From contig NZ_JAPZSP010000033.1 in the NCBI RefSeq assembly GCF_027531705.1, positions 1 through 52,824 on the forward strand: a stretch of 52,824 bases of DNA, given 5' to 3'. A program made the position numbers and the translations under genes. The notes beneath the pieces are model-generated. The model saw only the letters and a program-made list of their open reading frames with translations, did no database searches and was not told where the DNA came from. This stretch comes from Flavobacterium sp. Lineage in GTDB: Bacteria > Bacteroidota > Bacteroidia > Flavobacteriales > Flavobacteriaceae. Of this stretch, positions 40,310-49,586 are shown in pieces (the first letter of the stretch is position 1; each line of letters starts with the position of its first letter).

Positions 40310-42541
40310 TTATGATTTAATCACTTTTTCTTTAAGTACTTTTTTGCCAACAACTTTCTTTGCTCCAGCAGGTTGCAAATCATTTAATATATTTACAGCT
40401 TCTTCTACATAAATGTCTTTTGCAAGACTTTCGTGCCATCTTTCTCTTTTTTCCTTAAGCGACAAATCTTTCTTCATTGCTTCTTGCTCGTATGGCAAAG
40501 ATGAAAGCAACAAGCTGTTTTTGTAATTAGAAATTGCTTTAAACTTTTTAGCGTTTTCTTCAATTTTGGTTTGTTCTTGTTTGAACTTATCCATTTTTAA
40601 AGAATAAACATTTTCTTTATCGCGTTGGTCAATCCATTTAGCATTTTCTTCAACCAATTTGAATTTGTCATTTGCTGCAATTCTCATTTTACTATTCGCA
40701 ATGGCAACATCATAATTATCAAGTTTGTCCCAAGTTGAATAAGTTGCTGCTTCAATTTTGTCCCAAGGCATAGCGTTCTCGATGTCTCTTTCTCCCATTT
40801 TTAGGTAAGCATATCTGTCTGGCATTGCAACATCGCTGCTAACACCTTCTAATTGTGTTGAACCACCATTGATTCTGTAGAACTTTTGAGTAGTTGTTTT
40901 TAATGCTCCCATATCGCCCATATTACTTCCACGAACGAACTGGTTTAAGTCAATTACATTTTGAACAGTTCCTTTTCCGTAGCTTTGTTTGCTACCAATA
41001 ATTACGGCTCTTTTGTAGTCTTGCATGGCAGCAGCTAAAATTTCGGAAGCCGAAGCCGAAAAACTATTTTGCATAATTACAAGTGGTCCATCCCATTGTA
41101 TTCTATCATCTCTATCGTACAAAACTTCTTTTTTTCCTGCAGCCGATTTTATTTGTACAATTGGCCCTTCATCTATAAAAAGTCCTGCAATATCAACAAC
41201 TGTTTGCAATGAACCTCCACCATTATCTCTAACATCCATTATGATTCCTTGTACGTTTTCTTTTTTCAAACGCTCTACTTCTATTGCGATATCTTTTCCA
41301 GCATCTCTGCTTTCTTTATTTTCAAAATCGATGTAGAATTTTGGAAGATAAATAATTCCATATTTCATTCCATCTTTTTCGATAATACTTGACTTAGCGA
41401 ATGTTTCTTCGGTTTCAACGATGTCTCTTATAAGTGAAATAACTTTGATTGTTCCATCAACTTTTTTAACTGTCAATCTAACTTCGGTTCCTTTTGGTCC
41501 TTTTATTTTTTTTACTACATCATCAAGGCGCATTCCTACTACATCAACTGGTTCAAGATTTCCTTGAGCAACTTTCATAACGACATCGCCTGCTTCTAAT
41601 TCTTTTCCGCGCCATGCTGGTCCGCCAGAAATTAATTCGGTGATTTCGGTATAATCGTTTTTCTTTTGCAAACGCGCACCAATTCCTTCTAATTTACCAC
41701 TCATACTAACATCAAAACGCTCTTTTTCTTCGGGAGCAAAATAGTTGGTATGTGGATCAAAACGTGCTGTAATTGCATTGATATAAACTGAAAACCAGTC
41801 ACTTCTTTCTAATTCTTCTATAAATCCAAAGTATTCATTAAGCGATTTTAAAGAAGTTTCTCTAGTTTCTTTTTCTAAATCTTCAAATGATTTTCCTAAA
41901 AGTTCTGCTTTTAATTTGGCTTCACTTTGCAAATCTTTCTCACTTTTTTTAGCTTTATCTTTTTCATCAGCAACACCATTCTTAAAATCTTCTTGCATTT
42001 TTAACTTATCGGTTAAAGAAGAAAGTGTTGAAAGTTTGATTTGTTTACGCCATTTGTCTTTTAGCTCAGCTATGTTTTTTGCAAAAGGCAATTTTTCGTA
42101 ATCAGTATTGAATGACTCGTCAACGTTATAGTCGAATGGTTTTTCTAGAATTTCTTTGTAAAAAACTTTACTTTCTGTCATTCTTTTCATCAATCGATTG
42201 TATGTCAAATCGAAGAAAGTTAATTTCTGACTTTTGATTTCATCATCAATTGACGTTTCATATTTAGCGAACTCATCAATATCTGATTGCAAAAAGAAAC
42301 GTTTTGACGGATCTAAGGCATTAATGTAATCTTTGTAAACCCCTTTAGAAAAAGCATCGTCAATTTTGGCAGGATGATAATGTCCACGCTCAATTACAAA
42401 CTGTAACAGTTCTAAAAGTGTCTTGTCCTTTTCGGGATCAACTGTTTCTTTAGGCATAAAACTCCAAAGTCCTATTGACAAGGCTACGACTGCCAATAGT
42501 ATTTTATAATGTCTTTTCATAAATTGAATTATTGTGTTCAT
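40310..42541 (-). CDS. prc: Tail-specific (carboxy-terminal processing) protease, S41A
   Basis: This periplasmic protease degrades or trims proteins from the C-terminus. The 743-residue, Tsp-like protein has a signal anchor (ILLAVVALSIGLWSFM), a tail-specific N-terminal domain, and a PDZ domain near residues 250-340 (GIGARLQKKNDYTEI, PAWRGKELEAGDVVMKV). The catalytic domain has the Ser near 497 in NSFSASASEILAAAM and the Lys near 522 in SYGKGTVQ. A C-terminal DUF3340-type extension ends in basic residues. An internal ATG at 42520 (MKRHYK) is an equally good start and gives a tighter signal. Confidence 0.94.
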   Translation of the reverse strand: MNTIIQFMKRHYKILLAVVALSIGLWSFMPKETVDPEKDKTLLELLQFVIERGHYHPAKIDDAFSKGVYKDYINALDPSKRFFLQSDIDEFAKYETSIDDEIKSQKLTFFDLTYNRLMKRMTESKVFYKEILEKPFDYNVDESFNTDYEKLPFAKNIAELKDKWRKQIKLSTLSSLTDKLKMQEDFKNGVADEKDKAKKSEKDLQSEAKLKAELLGKSFEDLEKETRETSLKSLNEYFGFIEELERSDWFSVYINAITARFDPHTNYFAPEEKERFDVSMSGKLEGIGARLQKKNDYTEITELISGGPAWRGKELEAGDVVMKVAQGNLEPVDVVGMRLDDVVKKIKGPKGTEVRLTVKKVDGTIKVISLIRDIVETEETFAKSSIIEKDGMKYGIIYLPKFYIDFENKESRDAGKDIAIEVERLKKENVQGIIMDVRDNGGGSLQTVVDIAGLFIDEGPIVQIKSAAGKKEVLYDRDDRIQWDGPLVIMQNSFSASASEILAAAMQDYKRAVIIGSKQSYGKGTVQNVIDLNQFVRGSNMGDMGALKTTTQKFYRINGGSTQLEGVSSDVAMPDRYAYLKMGERDIENAMPWDKIEAATYSTWDKLDNYDVAIANSKMRIAANDKFKLVEENAKWIDQRDKENVYSLKMDKFKQEQTKIEENAKKFKAISNYKNSLLLSSLPYEQEAMKKDLSLKEKRERWHESLAKDIYVEEAVNILNDLQPAGAKKVVGKKVLKEKVIKS

Positions 42542-42862
42542 TAAAATTTTTCAACTAAATTACATAAAAAAGTATGCCACAAAAGAGTTGACACGCACAA
42601 ATTTTTGTTAAAGATACTAAATTTAATAAATTCCAAAAGACAAACTCCAAATTCCAACTAAAAAAACAGGCTTCAAATTCCAAAAATTGAAAATGTAGCA
42701 TTTGATTATTAATATTTTTTTGTTAGTAATATTTTGTAATTATAAAACGATACGTTTAAAATAATAAATTAAATTTGTAAAATAACATCAGTACTTCAAT
42801 TATAAAGTTAGTAAGCAAATTGGAAGATTTGTCAAACAATTTAAAAAAAACAAAATTAATAA
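42542..42862. other. Divergent gap between the protease and the RM-like operon
   Basis: A stretch near 42628-42685 is made of repeated ATTCCAAA / AAATTCCAA words. The plus strand has a TAAATTTG -7-like element at 42770-42777, 85 bases ahead of the operon start. No att-like direct repeat or integrase fragment was seen at this junction. Confidence 0.5.
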
Positions 42863-43846
42863 GTGCAAGGAGCAATCGACATATTAGAGAACGAGATAAA
42901 ACAGAAATATCCTGAAATTCTGAATATACTCCTTTGTGATCAAACTACACAAAAAAACATATTTTGGGCTACCGAAAATTATAAATACCTTGGTGAATCA
43001 TACAGTTTCGATTCTCCACTACTACCTGATTTAATAACGGGTGAAAATGGAAATGTAATAATGCCTAGAGTATATAAAGATAAAGTTTTACAGCTTTCTC
43101 GTTCTAAAGAAATGGCTGAAGTTTTTACGCCTTCTTGGATATGCAATGCTCAAAATAATTTAGTTGACAATTCTTGGTTTGGAAAAGAAAATATTTTTAA
43201 TACCGAAATTATACTTGAAAATGGAACCAAAACTTGGGAGACAACAAAAGATAAAATAGTTTTCCCAAAAGGTAAAACTTGGAAAGATTATATTACTGAT
43301 ACCCGTTTAGAAATTTCTTGTGGAGAAGCTCCATATTTAGTAAGCAGATACGATACAACAACTGGAGAGTATATCACTATTGAAAATAGAATTGGATTAT
43401 TAGATAGAAAACTTAGAGTAATTAATGAAAACGTAACTTCAATTGACAATTGGATTAATGCGGTTCAAATTGCGTATAAAAATATTTATGGCTTTGAATG
43501 GCAAGGCGACAGCTTGCTTTTAGCTAGAGAATCATTACTTTTTACATTCATTGAAAATCATATTTTTAAGTTTGGAACAGAACCAAAACTTGAATTTATT
43601 CAAAATATCGCTCATATCATTTCATGGAATCTATGGCAAATGGACGGTTTAAAAGGAATAATACCAAATAGTTGCTCAGAAACAAACCAAGAGGTAACTG
43701 ATTTATTTGGTGTTTTAGAGAAAATAGCAACTAAATGTGAAGGTTGTAAATCAAATTCCATTTTAAAACATAATGGTATTTATAGTTATATAATGGATTG
43801 GGGAAACAATAAACCAATTCGGTTTGTAGATTTAATTGAAAAGTAG
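42863..43846 (+). CDS. Restriction-system methyltransferase-like protein (small M-type subunit)
   Basis: The 327-residue protein starts at GTG (42863), directly after an in-frame TAA; no ATG offers a full-length alternative. It resembles proteins annotated as restriction endonuclease subunit M. A motif-X-like EVFTPSWICNAQNNLVDNSW is near residues 91-110, a motif-I-like RLEISCGEAPYLVSRYD near 152-168, then GLLDRKLRVINEN and QGDSLLLARESLLF. Where an N6-adenine methyltransferase would have NPPY there is SWNLWQMDGLKG, so catalysis by itself is uncertain. The next gene starts 7 bases downstream and does carry NPPY. A role as partner, specificity or regulatory subunit is an inference. Confidence 0.8.
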   Translation: MQGAIDILENEIKQKYPEILNILLCDQTTQKNIFWATENYKYLGESYSFDSPLLPDLITGENGNVIMPRVYKDKVLQLSRSKEMAEVFTPSWICNAQNNLVDNSWFGKENIFNTEIILENGTKTWETTKDKIVFPKGKTWKDYITDTRLEISCGEAPYLVSRYDTTTGEYITIENRIGLLDRKLRVINENVTSIDNWINAVQIAYKNIYGFEWQGDSLLLARESLLFTFIENHIFKFGTEPKLEFIQNIAHIISWNLWQMDGLKGIIPNSCSETNQEVTDLFGVLEKIATKCEGCKSNSILKHNGIYSYIMDWGNNKPIRFVDLIEK

Positions 43847-43853
43847 AATTGTA

Positions 43854-46800
43854 ATGCCAAAAACTAATACTATAAATACCGAAATCCTAAACAATATAAT
43901 CATTGGAAGAGTTGAACCTCATATCTATGCTTTTTCAACAGGAGAAATTCCAAGTTACCTCAAAGTTGGTGACACCTATCGACCTGTTGAAACCCGATTG
44001 AATGAATGGCGAAAACACTATCCAAATCTTGAAAAAAAGTTTGAAAATGTTGCAAAGATTAATGAAGATACTTTTTTTAGAGATTATGCAGTTCATAATT
44101 ATCTTGAAAAGGATTTAGAAAGAAATAGATTAAAAGCTGATTCAATAAGAAACATACCTTATTTTTCAAAAGAATTTTTTGAAAATGCTACTGAAAAAGA
44201 TTTACAAGATGCCATTATAGACATCAAGAAAAGTCATCAAGAAAATAATTTAAAATACCAATATTATCGATTCGACGAAAGTCGAGTTACACAAACGCAA
44301 ACTTATATTAGAGAAGTTCTGCTCAAGTTACGACCAAATCAAGAAAAAACAGTAACTAATTTTCGAGAAGCAATCAAAAACAAAAGAACTAATCTGCTGA
44401 TGTATGCTGTGATGCGTTTTGGAAAATCATTCACTTCAATGTGTTGTGCGGTTGAAATGGATGCAAAGCTAGTTGTTATAGTTTCTGCCAAAAATGACGT
44501 ACGAAATGAGTGGAAAAAAACAGTAGAAAGTCTTATAAATTTTGAAGGTTTTTGTTTTTTAGAAGCTAACGATTTACTCACAAGTGAAACCATTATTGCT
44601 GACAAACAAAAAGCAAATGAAAAAATTGTTTTATTTTTAACTTTACAAGACCTTCAAGGCGGAAAAATAAAAAAAAAGCACGCACAAGTATTTGAAAATC
44701 AAATAGATTTATTATTAATAGACGAAACTCATTTTGGTGCAAGAGCTTCCGAATATGGAAAAGTTTTGCAGGTAACAAAAAGTGAACTTAAATCTGAAAT
44801 AAAAGGCAATGATAGCACTTTAGAAGATTTAGAAATTATCAATAAAGAATTAAAAGCCAAAATCAGAATTCATCTTTCGGGAACGCCGTATAGAATTTTG
44901 ATGAATGACGAATTTACTAAAGAAGACATAATCGCTTTTTATCAATTTTCAGATATTGCCGACGATCAAGAAAAATGGGACGAAGAAAATCTTTCTAAAG
45001 ACGAAACAAAAGAATGGGACAATCCTTATTATGGATTTCCGCAAATGATTCGGTTTGCATTCAATCTAAATGAATCTTCAATAAAAAAATTAGAAGAATT
45101 AAAAAATAACGGCATAACCTATGCTTTCTCACAACTATTTAGACCACAATCAATCATATTAGAAACTAAAAATCAATCGCACAAAAAATTTGTTCACGAA
45201 AAAGAAGTTTTAGATTTACTGAAAGTAATTGATGGTATTGAAAGTGATTCTAATATATTGTCTTTTCTAGATTATGACAAAATAAAAGAAGGCAAAATGT
45301 GCCGCCATTTAGTTTGCGTTTTGCCTTACAGAGCTTCTTGTGACGCTTTTGAAGAATTGATAAAATCCAACAAATTCATACATCTTAACAACTATGAAAT
45401 TATCAATATTTCGGGAGTTGAAAAGGATTCTATTCAAGCAAAAGAAATCCAAAATAAAATTACAAAATTTGAAAGTGAAAACAAAAAAACCATCACATTA
45501 ACGGTAAACAAAATGCTAACAGGAAGCACTGTTCCAGAATGGGATACCATGCTTTACCTTAAAGATACAGCTTCTCCACAAGAATACGACCAAGCAATTT
45601 TTAGATTACAAAATCAATACATCAAAGAGTTTGTTGATGATAAAGGCGATGTAATAAAATATAACATGAAACCACAAACGTTATTAGTAGATTTTGATCC
45701 TACAAGAATGTTTGTAATGCAAGAAGAAAAAGCACAAATTTACAACTTCAATACCGATAAAAACGGCAATCAAAAACTGGAAGAACGATTGGAACGTGAA
45801 CTAGAAATTTCGCCCATAATCACTTTAAATAGTTCAAAATTAGTTCAGGTTAAACCATCCGATATTTTAGATGCTGTTAGACAATATTCGAGCAACAGAG
45901 GCGTTTCGGAAGAAGCCAAAGAAATTCCGATTGACTTATCGCTTTTAGATATTGAGTTAATCAAAAAAGAAATTGAAAAACAAAACGAGATAGATTCTAA
46001 TCATGGATTGAAAATAAAAGGCGTTAAAGCTGATAAAGAAGGTGATGATTTAGAAGTTCCAACAAGCAAAAATGATGAAAATGATGAAAATCTTGGAGCA
46101 AAAAGCAACAAGGAGAAAACGGATGAACTAGCGAGCATAAAGAAAAAATTTGCAACTTATTATTCTAAAATTCTGTTTTTTGCTTTTTGTACAGAAGCCA
46201 AAATAATGTCATTACAAGAAATTATTGATTTGATTGAAAAAGATTCTGATAGCCAGAGAATTGCTGCCAATTTAGAAATTAATAATTCCATTTTGCAATT
46301 GATGATTGACAACATGCAACACCAAGTATTAAGCAAGTTAGATTATAAAATTCAAAACATTAACTCAATCGCAACTGATACCAATTTAGAACCAATAGAA
46401 CGAGTTGGTCGCGCCATGAAAAAGTTTACGCGCTTGTCTGAATCTGAAATTGTAACACCACAAACGGTTACCAAACTAATGATTGACTCATTGCCAAAAG
46501 ATGCCATAAACAAAAACACAAAATTACTGGATATTGCCTCCAAACAAGGTGAGTTTGTATATGCCGTTTATAAAAAATTTGGAAAAGAAATAGCCAACAA
46601 CTTCTACTCTATTCCAACCTCAAAAATTGCCTACGAGTTTACCCGAAAAGTATATAACTTATTACAGTTAGACATGAAACTAATAGAACAAGATTACACA
46701 TCGTACGATTTAATCAAAGAAGACAACTTGATTGAAAACGAAACCATAAAAATAAATAACCAAAAAATGAAATTTGATGTAATTGTTGGTAATCCTCCTT

Positions 46801-47804
46801 ATCAACAAAGTGAAGGTGGTGCTAATAGCAATACTGCATTACCCATTTACAATCTTTTCGTGAACTTTGCAAAAAAACACAATCCCAAATTCATATCTTT
46901 AATTATACCTACAAGGTGGTATGCAGGCGGAAGAGGTTTAGACGATTTTAGAGATCAAATGTTGAATGACAAACATATTTCTGAATTACATGATTTTATA
47001 AAACCTGAATTGATTTTTCAAAATATAAATCTACGAGGTGGTATTTGTCATTTTCTATGGGAAAAGAATTTTGACAACAAAAAAAGTTTAACTAAAGTCT
47101 TCACCTATAAAGAATCCTTAACGCCTAGTGTAAAAAAAAGAAATTTAAGAACTAATAATTCGGATATCTTAATACGCCATAATATTGGAGTTTCAATAAT
47201 TGAAAAAGTATGCAACAGTTCAGAATTTGAATCTTTAACCACCTATGTTTCGGCAGCAAAAGCTTTTGGTTTTAGAACATTTTTCATCAATGACAATAGA
47301 TTCAGAAGTAATAAAACGGGACTTAAAAATTCAATAACTTGCTTTGGAAGAGGAAATTCAATTGGTTATGTAGAAAAGTCCGAGGTAGTTTCTCATGCTG
47401 AATGGATTGATGTTTGGAAAATTTATGTGCCAGAATCTAATAACATTGGAACTGAATTAAACGACGATAATCAAAACTCATTTATTGGGAAGCCTGGCAC
47501 AATTTGCACTGAAACTTTTTTGGTTATTGGGGCAAATTTAGCATTAGATAAAATTTCAAGTGAGAATCTATGCATTTATCTTAAAACAAAATTTGCAAGA
47601 TTTATGCACAGCTTAGCTAAAATAAGCCAACACGGCACATCAAAAACTTACATATTTGTTCCACTTCAAAACTTTAATATAGATTCCGACATAGAATGGT
47701 CTAAATCAGTAGAAGACATTGACAAACAACTGTATGCAAAATACAATTTATCACCAGAGGAAATTGAATTTATTGAAAGTATGATAAAACCAATGTCACT
47801 ATAA
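43854..47804 (+). CDS. Fused GIY-YIG nuclease - SF2 helicase - N6-adenine methyltransferase restriction enzyme
   Basis: This 1316-residue protein looks like a single-chain restriction-modification enzyme. Residues 15-110 resemble a GIY-YIG nuclease (HIYAF at 23-27, YLKVGDT at 35-41, Arg 48, and an acidic EKD near 88). Residues 160-600 form a superfamily 2 helicase or translocase: MRFGKS at about 187 (Walker A), DETH at about 290 (motif II), LSGTPY near 341 and PQEYDQAIFRLQNQ near 575. Residues 860-1060 form an adenine methyltransferase, with SEIVTPQTVTKLMID (motif X), KLLDIASKQGEF (motif I) and NPPY at 980-983. The last 200 residues are an Eco57I/TaqI-like target-recognition region. The ATG at 43854 is preferred over a TTG at 43836 inside the previous gene. 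It is co-transcribed with both neighbours. Confidence 0.88.
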   Translation: MPKTNTINTEILNNIIIGRVEPHIYAFSTGEIPSYLKVGDTYRPVETRLNEWRKHYPNLEKKFENVAKINEDTFFRDYAVHNYLEKDLERNRLKADSIRNIPYFSKEFFENATEKDLQDAIIDIKKSHQENNLKYQYYRFDESRVTQTQTYIREVLLKLRPNQEKTVTNFREAIKNKRTNLLMYAVMRFGKSFTSMCCAVEMDAKLVVIVSAKNDVRNEWKKTVESLINFEGFCFLEANDLLTSETIIADKQKANEKIVLFLTLQDLQGGKIKKKHAQVFENQIDLLLIDETHFGARASEYGKVLQVTKSELKSEIKGNDSTLEDLEIINKELKAKIRIHLSGTPYRILMNDEFTKEDIIAFYQFSDIADDQEKWDEENLSKDETKEWDNPYYGFPQMIRFAFNLNESSIKKLEELKNNGITYAFSQLFRPQSIILETKNQSHKKFVHEKEVLDLLKVIDGIESDSNILSFLDYDKIKEGKMCRHLVCVLPYRASCDAFEELIKSNKFIHLNNYEIINISGVEKDSIQAKEIQNKITKFESENKKTITLTVNKMLTGSTVPEWDTMLYLKDTASPQEYDQAIFRLQNQYIKEFVDDKGDVIKYNMKPQTLLVDFDPTRMFVMQEEKAQIYNFNTDKNGNQKLEERLERELEISPIITLNSSKLVQVKPSDILDAVRQYSSNRGVSEEAKEIPIDLSLLDIELIKKEIEKQNEIDSNHGLKIKGVKADKEGDDLEVPTSKNDENDENLGAKSNKEKTDELASIKKKFATYYSKILFFAFCTEAKIMSLQEIIDLIEKDSDSQRIAANLEINNSILQLMIDNMQHQVLSKLDYKIQNINSIATDTNLEPIERVGRAMKKFTRLSESEIVTPQTVTKLMIDSLPKDAINKNTKLLDIASKQGEFVYAVYKKFGKEIANNFYSIPTSKIAYEFTRKVYNLLQLDMKLIEQDYTSYDLIKEDNLIENETIKINNQKMKFDVIVGNPPYQQSEGGANSNTALPIYNLFVNFAKKHNPKFISLIIPTRWYAGGRGLDDFRDQMLNDKHISELHDFIKPELIFQNINLRGGICHFLWEKNFDNKKSLTKVFTYKESLTPSVKKRNLRTNNSDILIRHNIGVSIIEKVCNSSEFESLTTYVSAAKAFGFRTFFINDNRFRSNKTGLKNSITCFGRGNSIGYVEKSEVVSHAEWIDVWKIYVPESNNIGTELNDDNQNSFIGKPGTICTETFLVIGANLALDKISSENLCIYLKTKFARFMHSLAKISQHGTSKTYIFVPLQNFNIDSDIEWSKSVEDIDKQLYAKYNLSPEEIEFIESMIKPMSL

Positions 47805-48109
47805 TGAAAGCCATAAGATACGAAAAAGATACTGTTTTAATTCAAGAAGGTAGTATCAAAGCTTGGGTAGATGTAGTGATTAATGATGGTAAACTATATA
47901 TAGATTGGAATAAAATGATTTATTTTCAGAATAAAAAAGAAGATATGATTTTAAAAAAATGGCAAGATAAAGCAGAAAACTTTGATAATGCTACTGATTT
48001 AGCTGTTGAAACTTTACAAAATTTAGGAATAATTTATATAGATGATGAAGACAAATGGCATCAAACAGAAAAGTATTTTACCACAAAAGGCTCAATCGAT
48101 ATTGTATAA
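47804..48109 (+). CDS. Small protein of unknown function at the end of the RM-like operon
   Basis: The 101-residue acidic protein has no membrane segment and no recognised motif; its N-terminus (MKAIRYEKDTVLIQEGSIKA) looks like a beta-rich fold. Its ATG shares one base with the stop of the restriction enzyme (TAATG), so it is translationally coupled to it. This argues that it belongs to the system, for example as a modulator or immunity or assembly factor, but that is inference only. Confidence 0.7.
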   Translation: MKAIRYEKDTVLIQEGSIKAWVDVVINDGKLYIDWNKMIYFQNKKEDMILKKWQDKAENFDNATDLAVETLQNLGIIYIDDEDKWHQTEKYFTTKGSIDIV

Positions 48110-48133
48110 ACAAAGAACAAAACGCTAATTTTA

Positions 48134-48141
48134 TATTTTTG
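48134..48141 (+). promoter_or_regulatory. TAnnTTTG -7 element for surE
   Basis: TATTTTTG lies 18 bases ahead of the surE start and after the RM-like operon, so surE has its own promoter. Confidence 0.5.
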
Positions 48142-48159
48142 TAAAAATAATTCAACTCC

Positions 48160-48927
48160 ATGAAAAAACCATTAATTCTAGTAACAAACGACGATGGAAT
48201 TTCGGCTCCAGGAATACGCTCATTAATAGAAGTTATGTCTGAAATTGGCGAAGTTGTTGTGGTTGCTCCTGACAAACCACAAAGTGCCATGGGTCACGCT
48301 ATTACAATAAACAGCGTTTTGTATTTGAATAAAATTTCAAAAGAAAATGCTAAAGTAACCGAATATACTTGTTCGGGAACACCTGTAGATTGTGTGAAAC
48401 TTGCCGTAAATGAGTTGTTAGATAGAAAACCCGATTTGTGTGTTTCAGGAATTAATCATGGTTCGAACTCTTCGATAAATGTGATTTATTCTGGAACTAT
48501 GAGTGCCGCTGTAGAAGCTGGTATAGAAGGAATTCCGGCTATTGGTTTTTCGTTATTGGATTATGAATGGAATGCAGATTTTGAACCAACCAAGACTTTT
48601 ATCAAGAAAATTGCGTTAGAAGTTTTAGGAAAAAAATTACACGAAGGCGTGGTTTTGAATGTGAATTTTCCAAAATTGGCAGCAAACGATATAAAAGGAA
48701 TAAAAATTTGTCGACAAGCAAAAGCCTTGTGGATGGAAAAATTTGACAAAAGAAAAACTCCTTTTGGAAGAGAATATTATTGGTTAACAGGAGAATTTGT
48801 CAATCAAGATAAAGGTGAAGATACCGATGAATGGGCTTTGCAAAACGGCTATATTTCTGTCGTTCCAGTTCAGTTTGATTTGACGGCACATCATGCAATT
48901 CAACAATTAAATACTTGGAGTTTTTAG
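48160..48927 (+). CDS. surE: 5'-nucleotidase / survival protein SurE
   Basis: This metal-dependent nucleoside monophosphatase acts in stationary-phase survival. The 255-residue length is typical. The active-site motifs are LVTNDDGISAPGI near residues 6-18, CSGTPVDCVKLA near 71-82, and VSGINHGSN plus SGTMSAAVEAGIEG. The C-terminal swapping segment with WALQNGYISVVPVQFDLTAH is also present. It lies between the RM-like operon and a toxin-antitoxin locus but is itself an ordinary chromosomal gene. Confidence 0.96.
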   Translation: MKKPLILVTNDDGISAPGIRSLIEVMSEIGEVVVVAPDKPQSAMGHAITINSVLYLNKISKENAKVTEYTCSGTPVDCVKLAVNELLDRKPDLCVSGINHGSNSSINVIYSGTMSAAVEAGIEGIPAIGFSLLDYEWNADFEPTKTFIKKIALEVLGKKLHEGVVLNVNFPKLAANDIKGIKICRQAKALWMEKFDKRKTPFGREYYWLTGEFVNQDKGEDTDEWALQNGYISVVPVQFDLTAHHAIQQLNTWSF

Positions 48928-49001
48928 AAGACAGAATTCAGAAGGTAGAAAACTGAAATACAAATAGTAAAAAATATTGAATTATTTGGTGATTAGTTTT
49001 T

Positions 49002-49009
49002 TACATTTG
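49002..49009 (+). promoter_or_regulatory. TAnnTTTG -7 element for the toxin-antitoxin pair
   Basis: TACATTTG lies 9 bases ahead of the ATG at 49019 and 36 ahead of the ATG at 49046. The distance favours the second ATG. Confidence 0.5.
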
Positions 49010-49045
49010 TAGTATAAAATGATTTTAATTCTAAATTTTCAAATC

Positions 49046-49288
49046 ATGAATTTACAATTTATTAAAGATATTAAAGGTAATACAACTGGTGTTTTTATTC
49101 CAATTGAAGAATGGCAAAGTTTAAAAACTAAATATTCAGATTTACAAAATGAAGAAATAAACACTTGTGTTGAACTGAATTCTTGGCAAAAAGAAATCAT
49201 TGATGAACGTTTAGAAAATTATTATAAAAACCCTAAAGATGTTCTAGATTTTGATACGACAATTGCAAAAATTAGAAAAGGTTTATGA
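49046..49288 (+). CDS. Antitoxin-like small protein of a ParE-type module
   Basis: The 80-residue protein begins MNLQFIKDIKGNTTGVFIPI and continues EEWQSLKTKYSDLQNEE, a short strand-helix N-terminus. The C-terminal helix (SWQKEIIDERLENYYKNPKD) ends DTTIAKIRKGL, a layout typical of small Bacteroidota antitoxins that precede RelE/ParE toxins. An ATG at 49019 would add nine hydrophobic residues and leave almost no leader, so the second ATG is preferred. Its stop overlaps the toxin start by 4 bases (ATGA). Confidence 0.78.
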   Translation: MNLQFIKDIKGNTTGVFIPIEEWQSLKTKYSDLQNEEINTCVELNSWQKEIIDERLENYYKNPKDVLDFDTTIAKIRKGL

Positions 49289-49583
49289 TATATGGTTTTG
49301 TAATTAATCCTTCTGTAACAGACGATATTTTGGATATTGTTACCTATTACAAAAACGTTAATCCTGAATTAGCAATTGATTTTTTAAATAAAATTGAAAT
49401 TACAAAAAAATATATTTCAGACTTTCCGCTAGCATTTCAAATTAAATATAAAAATGTTAGAATGGTTCTTTTAGAACAATTTCCTTATCAAATACATTAC
49501 GTTATAGATGATGTTCAAAGCAAATTATTGTACTTGCAATAATTCATGCCTACAGAAATCTTAGAGATTATTCAAAAAAATAA
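49285..49583 (+). pseudogene. RelE/ParE-superfamily toxin, frameshifted near its 3' end
   Basis: The intact frame 49285-49542 gives 85 residues: YGFVINPSVTDDILDIVTYY, then NPELAIDFLNKIEIT and QFPYQIHYVIDD, the ParE/RelE fold up to its last strand. It then ends LLYLQ at an early stop. In the -1 frame the same bases read IIVLAIIHAYRN, then LRDYSKK and a stop at 49583, which is the normal C-terminal strand and tail of this family. A single missing base around 49519-49525 (AGCAAATT) explains both. The lost end carries residues often needed for activity, so the toxin is probably inactive. A sequencing error is the main alternative. Confidence 0.75.
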
Positions 49584-49586
49584 ATT

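Noticed and set aside
42542..42862. Attachment site or mobile-element boundary at the left end of the RM-like operon
   Set aside because: No tRNA, integrase or direct repeat matching a sequence near 48110-48160 was found. Base composition by eye is like the flanks.
49519..49530. Programmed -1 frameshifting in the ParE-type toxin
   Set aside because: The bases at the shift do not form an X-XXY-YYZ slippery heptamer and no strong downstream hairpin is visible, so a one-base deletion or read error is simpler.
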